Notes under the pieces: model-generated
The model's input: only the letters and a program-made list of their open reading frames with translations
The model's database searches: none
What the model was told of the DNA's origin: nothing
Assembly: GCA_943369755.1 (NCBI GenBank)
Contig: CALROG020000009.1
Location: forward strand, 1-64,000
Reading direction: 5' to 3'
Source: CALROG01 sp943369755
Lineage (GTDB): Bacteria > Pseudomonadota > Gammaproteobacteria > Burkholderiales > Burkholderiaceae_C
DNA: 64,000 nucleotides
Shown: positions 59,965-64,000 of the stretch, piece after piece
Layout of the letters: every line of letters starts with the position of its first letter
Position numbering within the stretch: the first letter of the stretch is position 1
Translations under genes and position numbers: made by a program

Positions 59965-60603
59965 ATGTTGCGCTTTGACCGCTATGCCCCGCGCCGCGCA
60001 TGTTTGTGGCTGATGGTCGCCTTGGCCTGCGGCCCGACCCTGGCCCTGGCCCAGAGCGAAAGCAAAACCTGTGCAATGGTGCTGATGCATGACGCTGGCA
60101 GCAGCCCCGCCGCAGTTGCCGCTTTTGCCCGCAAGCTGCAGGCGACCTGTGCATCCAAAAACGTGGAAATGCCCTGGTCGCAGCGGCGCAACAACGACAA
60201 GGACCTGGCCGGGGCCTGGCAAGAAATCAACCGCCATATCAAAGGCCTGCGCGACCAGGGCTTCACCCGGGTGCTGTTGGGCGGCTACGGGTTTGGTGCC
60301 AACGCCGCGCTGGCCTATTCGGGCGCGGTGGGGCAGGCCGATGGCGTCATAGCGCTGGCCCCCGAGGCCCGTGCCGCCGGCCCGGGCGATTTGCCGGCCA
60401 CCGCTGCGCGCATGGCGCAGCATGTGCCGTCGCTGTGGGTCATCGGCACCGATGACCCGTTGCACGAGCGCGGCGAGGGCTTCGCCTACACCCGGGTACC
60501 GCCACATCCGTTGAGCCGGTATGCCACCGTCAAGGCCGACCGCAAGGGCACGCCCGATGCAGCCGTGAAAACGGTAACCGAGTGGATCAAGAGCCTGGAG
60601 TAG
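59965..60603 (+). CDS. Exported alpha/beta-hydrolase-like protein with altered active site
   Basis: This 212-residue protein has a Sec signal (ACLWLMVALACGPTLALAQ). The fold is suggested by VLMHDAGSSPAAVAAF, RVLLGGYGFGANAALAYSG and LWVIGTDDP. At the nucleophile elbow it has GYGFG instead of GxSxG, so the Ser is Gly. Near the C-terminus, ADRKGTPDA sits where related proteins often have a His. It is probably not a hydrolase. SD AAGGAGA supports ATG 59965. Its 3' end has a diverged second copy at 62592-62637. Confidence 0.78.
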   Translation: MLRFDRYAPRRACLWLMVALACGPTLALAQSESKTCAMVLMHDAGSSPAAVAAFARKLQATCASKNVEMPWSQRRNNDKDLAGAWQEINRHIKGLRDQGFTRVLLGGYGFGANAALAYSGAVGQADGVIALAPEARAAGPGDLPATAARMAQHVPSLWVIGTDDPLHERGEGFAYTRVPPHPLSRYATVKADRKGTPDAAVKTVTEWIKSLE

Positions 60604-60614
60604 CGCGTTTCAGG

Positions 60615-60632
60615 CAAAAATGGTCTGTAGCC
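60615..60632 (-). repeat. Repeat A, partial copy 9
   Basis: CAAAAATGGTCTGTAGCC matches the tail half of reverse-oriented repeat A in about 16 of 18 bases and then stops. It lies just after the hydrolase-like gene, at the left border of the pilU segment. Confidence 0.5.
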
Positions 60633-60727
60633 TTCGGCTGCACAAGGCTAAGTTTGGGTCAGTCGGCAAAATTGCCATCGCACCTTCAGGCCCGCCAGCG
60701 ACCAGCGATGTTCGACCAGGAGAAAAC

Positions 60728-62032
60728 ATGGAACAACAGGAGAGGCAGCAAATTCAAGCCGTCGTGCACAAGATGCTCGGCGCCATGGTCCAGTTGAAGG
60801 GGTCGGACCTGTTCCTGACGGCCGGCTTCCCGCCCGCCATCAAGCTCAACGGGAAACTGACCAAGCTCAACGAGACGGTGCTGACGGCGGACCAGACGGG
60901 CAAGATGGCGCGCGCGATCGCGTCCGAGAAGCAGTGGCAGGGGTACATCGATACCAAGGGCCAGAACTTCGCGATATCGGTGGAGGGCCTTGGCCGTTTC
61001 CGCATCAATATCTTCACCCAGCAGCAACGCTGCGGGATGGTGATCCGAGTCATCACCACCGAAATTCCGGATTTCGACAAGATGAATCTGCCGCCTGTCC
61101 TGAAGACGGTTGTGCAGGAAAAGCGTGGGCTGGTTCTGCTGGTGGGCGGCACCGGGTCGGGCAAGTCGACCACACTGGCTGCGATGCTGGGGGTGCGCAA
61201 CCGGGAGACGCACGGCCACATCATCACGATCGAGGACCCGGTCGAATACGTCCATCCACACGGCAACTGCATCGTCACACACCGTGAAGTCGGCATCGAC
61301 ACGGTGGGCTGGTTCGACGCGCTCAAGGACACGCTGCGCCAGGCACCCGACGTGATCCTGATCGGCGAAATCCGCGATCACGAAACCATGGAGTACGCGC
61401 TCAACTTCGCCGAGACCGGCCACCTGTGTATGGCTACGCTGCACGCGAACAGCGCCAACCAGGCCATCGACCGCATTGTCAATTTCTTCCCGATCGAAAA
61501 GCACGAGCAGGTGCGCAACGACCTGGCGCTGAACATGCGCGCCATCATCTCGCAGCGGCTGGTACGCAAGACTTCGGGTGGGCGTGCCGCCGCCATTGAA
61601 ATCCTGCTGAGCACTTCGACCTCGCGCGACGCGATCGCCAAGGGAGAAATCGGCCAACTCAAGGAGATCATGAAGAAATCGGTCGAACTGGGCATGAAGA
61701 CCTTTGACCAGTGCCTGTACGAGCTGTACGACGCAGGCGACATTTCGCTGCAGGAAGTGCAGGTCAATTCGGACGCCAAGAGTGAATTGATGTTGCGGCT
61801 CAAGCTCAATAGCAAACGCTTCATTCGCGAAGAATTGCCTGGCGGTGGAGGCGGCGACACGGGGGGGCTGTCGCTGCAAGTCGAGCCAGAACCCGAAGAG
61901 GAAGAGCTCCCGGGTCAGCTGAAGGTGATATTGCCGCCGAGGCAGCCGGCGGCACCCCCGCTCGCCGCCAGGCCGCCATCAATGGAGCTGTCGCTGGAAG
62001 ACAAGCCCGCGCCCCCGCCGCCCAAGGCCTGA
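60728..62032 (+). CDS. pilU: Type IV pilus retraction ATPase PilU (PilT-like)
   Basis: This 434-residue GspE/PilT-family ATPase has an N-terminal PAS-like region (KGSDLFLTAGFPPAIKLNG), Walker A GGTGSGKSTTLAAML, Asp box EDPVEYVHPHGNC, Walker B VILIGEIRDHETM and His box ETGHLCMATLHANS. GTFDQCLYELY-type end and a Pro-rich tail follow. It supports pilus retraction together with PilT, but pilT is not adjacent here as it usually is. Several stretches differ from the commoner Comamonadaceae PilU, so it may be an acquired paralogue. Confidence 0.87.
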   Translation: MEQQERQQIQAVVHKMLGAMVQLKGSDLFLTAGFPPAIKLNGKLTKLNETVLTADQTGKMARAIASEKQWQGYIDTKGQNFAISVEGLGRFRINIFTQQQRCGMVIRVITTEIPDFDKMNLPPVLKTVVQEKRGLVLLVGGTGSGKSTTLAAMLGVRNRETHGHIITIEDPVEYVHPHGNCIVTHREVGIDTVGWFDALKDTLRQAPDVILIGEIRDHETMEYALNFAETGHLCMATLHANSANQAIDRIVNFFPIEKHEQVRNDLALNMRAIISQRLVRKTSGGRAAAIEILLSTSTSRDAIAKGEIGQLKEIMKKSVELGMKTFDQCLYELYDAGDISLQEVQVNSDAKSELMLRLKLNSKRFIREELPGGGGGDTGGLSLQVEPEPEEEELPGQLKVILPPRQPAAPPLAARPPSMELSLEDKPAPPPPKA

Positions 62033-62060
62033 CGTATTGCGCGACACCAGAGGAGGATGC

Positions 62061-62567
62061 ATGGACGAGTTTGACTCCATTGACGACCACTTTGCCCGCT
62101 ATGCCAGGCAGCTGACGGATGACCCGTCTGCCCGGTTCGGGGCGCTGCGCAAGTGTTCCTTCTTTGAGCCGGTGCCCGATGACTGGTTGCAGCGCATGTC
62201 GGAAATCGCGCAGATCAGGACGATTCACTCGGACGTCTGCATCACGTCGCAGGACGACGAGATGAAGGCTTTCTATGTGATTCTGTACGGTTCGGCCGAG
62301 GCGTTTCGCAACGGCAAGCTGGTCGGCACCATTGAAACGGGTGACTGCTTCGGAGAGGGGATCTTCTTTGCCGATGGCATCATCACCACGTCTGCGACGG
62401 TCATTGCCGACGACAGGCTCATCGCTGCCGAATTCAGCAAGACCGTCGTCGAACAAATGCATTCCGACCCCCACGCCATGGTCAGCATGAACAAGGCGCT
62501 GCTGCTGGCGCTGTTCAAGAAACTCATGGCTGCGAATCAGAAGATCGAAAGGTTGATGCTGACGTAG
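62061..62567 (+). CDS. Cyclic nucleotide-binding domain protein
   Basis: This 168-residue protein has one cNMP-binding domain (about 35-145): YVILYGSAEAFRNGKLVGTI, ETGDCFGEGIFFADG, and ATVIADDRLIAAE. There is no DNA-binding domain. It follows pilU with 28 bp and a strong SD (AGGAGGA). Proteins of this kind accompany pilT/pilU in betaproteobacteria and may tie pilus retraction to a nucleotide signal. The canonical Arg that contacts phosphate is not obvious. Confidence 0.85.
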   Translation: MDEFDSIDDHFARYARQLTDDPSARFGALRKCSFFEPVPDDWLQRMSEIAQIRTIHSDVCITSQDDEMKAFYVILYGSAEAFRNGKLVGTIETGDCFGEGIFFADGIITTSATVIADDRLIAAEFSKTVVEQMHSDPHAMVSMNKALLLALFKKLMAANQKIERLMLT

Positions 62568-62591
62568 TCAGCGCCCCATCCGCATTTCATG

Positions 62592-62637
62592 GTGCACACC
62601 GTGACCAAGTGGATCAAAAAGCCTGGAGCGGCGCGGA
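62592..62637 (+). pseudogene. Remnant of a hydrolase-like gene 3' end
   Basis: This stretch matches the last codons of the gene at 59965-60603 (60563-60607), about 85 percent in the core with a 1-nt insertion. Translated it begins VHTVTKWIK against VKTVTEWIK in the intact gene, then goes out of frame. It lies on the far side of pilU and its partner, next to a full repeat A copy. Confidence 0.55.
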
Positions 62638-62643
62638 TAGTGC

Positions 62644-62698
62644 CGAATCGGCCTGTAGCCCGCGTGGATATTGCGTGACCCACTATCAAAAATATAGC
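62644..62698 (-). repeat. Repeat A, copy 7 (downstream of the cNMP-binding gene)
   Basis: On the minus strand it reads GCTATATTTTTGATAGTGGG, TCACGCAATATCCACGCGGG, CTACAGGCCGATTCG. It is full length and intergenic, at the right border of the pilU segment. Confidence 0.85.
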
Positions 62699-62741
62699 AA
62701 TCCAGAAGCAGGCACTGCACCGACAGGCGCGCCTTGCGCGG

Positions 62742-63260
62742 TCACGCTTGAGGCATTGAGCCTTGGTCTGGCCGGGCATGCTTTGCGGCAGCCGCCAGCA
62801 GCGCCCTGGAGTACAGCACATGCAAACCCATCAACGCGCGGTATCCGAACGGCAGCTTCAGCGTGCCGTCGGCGTGCCGCTTGCGCGCCCTGACACCTGA
62901 GCCGAAGTACAGGCGAGTGCCGCCTGCAACCGGTTGGACCATCAGCCAGGAGCAAGTCGCGCCGGTCAGGTCGCGCATCAGCATTTGGTCTGATTCGCGG
63001 GCTTCAAGCTTCCAGGCTGCAAACGCATGCCGCTCGGCGCGGGCAAGCGAGTACGCCTGCTCATCGGTCGAGGGGTGTCCTGCCATTGTCAGGATCACGC
63101 GCTCAAGCTTGAACAGCCAGGTCGTGTAGAAAGCCGAAACATAGTCCGCCAGACTTAAGCGAACTGGCAGATCAACAGCGAAGCAATCAAGATAGTCGTC
63201 TGGCTTGGCCTGCCCGATGAGTAAAGCCCCAGGGGGCAGAGCAGCTCGGTGGATGGACAT
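62742..63260 (-). CDS. Conserved protein of unknown function, likely TetR-controlled
   Basis: This 172-residue protein has no signal peptide or clear catalytic motif. Notable stretches are GALLIGQAKPDDYLDCFAVD, AFYTTWLFKLERVIL and SWLMVQPVAGGTRLYFGSGV, which alternate strands and helices like a small ligand-binding fold. ATG 63260 is supported by AAGGAGA 6 bp upstream. The TetR gene lies 52 bp upstream on the same strand, and the gap has the same operator as the tetR promoter. Confidence 0.75.
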   Translation of the reverse strand: MSIHRAALPPGALLIGQAKPDDYLDCFAVDLPVRLSLADYVSAFYTTWLFKLERVILTMAGHPSTDEQAYSLARAERHAFAAWKLEARESDQMLMRDLTGATCSWLMVQPVAGGTRLYFGSGVRARKRHADGTLKLPFGYRALMGLHVLYSRALLAAAAKHARPDQGSMPQA

Positions 63261-63286
63261 GTTTCTCCTTCGCTTGTCGTAAATAA

Positions 63287-63302
63287 CATACTTTATGGTA
63301 TG
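63287..63302. promoter_or_regulatory. TetR-type operator, inner copy
   Basis: CATAC, 6 bp, GTATG: a perfect dyad 27 bp before the start of the unknown gene. It has the same half-sites and spacing as the dyad at 63970-63985. Confidence 0.7.
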
Positions 63303-63312
63303 GATTTTGGCT

Positions 63313-63930
63313 TCACGTATTTTCTGCATGCGGCGCGGTCGACAGAATCTGCTCCAGCAACGCCAGCAGTGGCTCGCGCATGCCCACACCGGCTGTCAAT
63401 CGAAGCCCCTCCAGCCCAATCACTGCTGCATAAATCACCACCGCCGCCTGGCTGATCGCCATGGGCGCAAGCCCGGCTGCGCGTAAAAACTCCCGCAAAT
63501 CAGCCAGCCGCTGGCGATCCACCCGCTCGAGCGCGGCGCGCGCCAGCGGCTCGGCGCGCCCCCATTCGCGAATCGCCGGCTCAATGGCATTGCCGCCAAA
63601 CTCCTCGCCCGGCGTGATCGACACCTTCTCCACCAGCAGAAACAGCTGGTCACGCGCAGAAAGCCCGGAGCTTTGCACCGCCGCGGTGATGTCGGTCGTG
63701 GCCCATTGCTCCCAGGTCTGCAACATCGCCAGCTTGAGTGCGGCCAGATCCGCAAAATGCCAATAAAACGAACCCTTGGTGGCCTTGAGCTCGCGCGCCA
63801 AAGACTCCACACCTACCGCCTGCGGCCCGCTGCGTGCCAAAGCCCGAAAGCCCGCGACCACCCAATCGCCGGGCTGCAGGCGTGCCCGGGTGCCCGGCTT
63901 TGCGGCTGCCTGCGTAGCGTCTTGAGCCAT
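63313..63930 (-). CDS. TetR-family transcriptional regulator
   Basis: This 205-residue repressor has an N-terminal helix-turn-helix (VGVESLARELKATKGSFYWHF) and a variable ligand-binding part. ATG 63930 (MAQDATQAAAK) is chosen: AAGGCA precedes it, while the ATG at 63972 lies within the operator. The downstream gene shares the operator motif, so the regulator probably controls itself and that gene. Confidence 0.88.
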   Translation of the reverse strand: MAQDATQAAAKPGTRARLQPGDWVVAGFRALARSGPQAVGVESLARELKATKGSFYWHFADLAALKLAMLQTWEQWATTDITAAVQSSGLSARDQLFLLVEKVSITPGEEFGGNAIEPAIREWGRAEPLARAALERVDRQRLADLREFLRAAGLAPMAISQAAVVIYAAVIGLEGLRLTAGVGMREPLLALLEQILSTAPHAENT

Positions 63931-63963
63931 GTTGTCTGCCTTGAAGCGGATGTGATTTGGCGA

Positions 63964-63991
63964 TTTTGCCATACTATTGAGTACGGTAAAA
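63964..63991. promoter_or_regulatory. TetR-type operator, upstream of tetR
   Basis: Imperfect 28-bp dyad: TTTT.CC.TACT, 4 bp, AGTA.GG.AAAA, with CATAC-N6-GTACG at its core (63970-63985). It lies just upstream of the regulator start. Confidence 0.7.
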
Positions 63992-64000
63992 TTCAGTTCA

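Overview
The window is GC-rich, densely coded bacterial chromosome. Gene content and order point to a betaproteobacterium of the order Burkholderiales, most likely family Comamonadaceae (relatives of Acidovorax, Rhodoferax, Polaromonas). The supports are exbB-exbD-leuS-lptE-holA-proA in one run, divergent uvrA/MFS-ssb, fur/bamE-dapB, hpf-ptsN-hprK, Bug-type (TctC) binding proteins and class II glutamine amidotransferase next to gshB. I found no tRNA, rRNA, CRISPR array, insertion sequence or prophage. Most of the window is core genome with a few catabolic or accessory modules.

Layout. 0-3.5 kb: part of a homoprotocatechuate (4-hydroxyphenylacetate) meta-cleavage operon, hpaR-hpaG1-hpaG2-hpaE on the minus strand, running off the left edge. 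3.5-8.6 kb: radA, a small membrane protein, ilvE, a zinc-finger protein and waaF, facing a nitronate monooxygenase. 8.6-11 kb: a candidate small RNA and a two-component system. 11-19.4 kb: acyl-CoA ligase, AmpG-like permease, M48 protease, MBL hydrolase, VF530 protein, DMT exporter, pyrF, thioesterase and a Baeyer-Villiger-type flavoprotein. 19.5-25.6 kb: uvrA, MFS, ssb, mnmA. 25.6-33.2 kb: a TonB-like Pro/Ala-rich protein, then SDR, Bug receptor, tcuA and tcuB (tricarballylate-type oxidation), then exbB-exbD-exbD. 33.2-38.5 kb: pntAA-pntAB-pntB, fadD and an MTA/SAH-nucleosidase-like gene. 38.6-43.7 kb: corA, patatin, hpf-ptsN-hprK, fur. 43.8-51.9 kb: bamE, dapB, exbB-exbD, leuS, lptE, holA, proA. 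52-59.9 kb: gshA, kup, benE-like transporter, gshB, yafJ, DHA2 MFS and a CWC protein. 60-64 kb: a degenerate hydrolase, pilU with a cyclic-nucleotide-binding protein, and an autoregulated-looking TetR module.

The most striking feature is not a gene. A dispersed repeat of about 55-58 bp (called repeat A here) occurs in eight full copies and one partial copy. Its 5' end is GCTAT, followed by a T-rich stretch, TAGTGGCT, GCGCGGGCT and a CTGTTTTG-like tail. Copies lie inside the reading frames of leuS, proA and the benE-like transporter. They also supply the last codons of waaF, the nitronate monooxygenase and the AmpG-like permease, the SD-like sequence and TTG start of tcuA, and the intrinsic terminator of ssb. 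A partial and a full copy bracket the pilU segment together with two diverged versions of one gene's 3' end, which suggests that pilU and its partner were inserted there. A second repeat (repeat B) separates a response regulator from its kinase and recurs between mtnN and corA.
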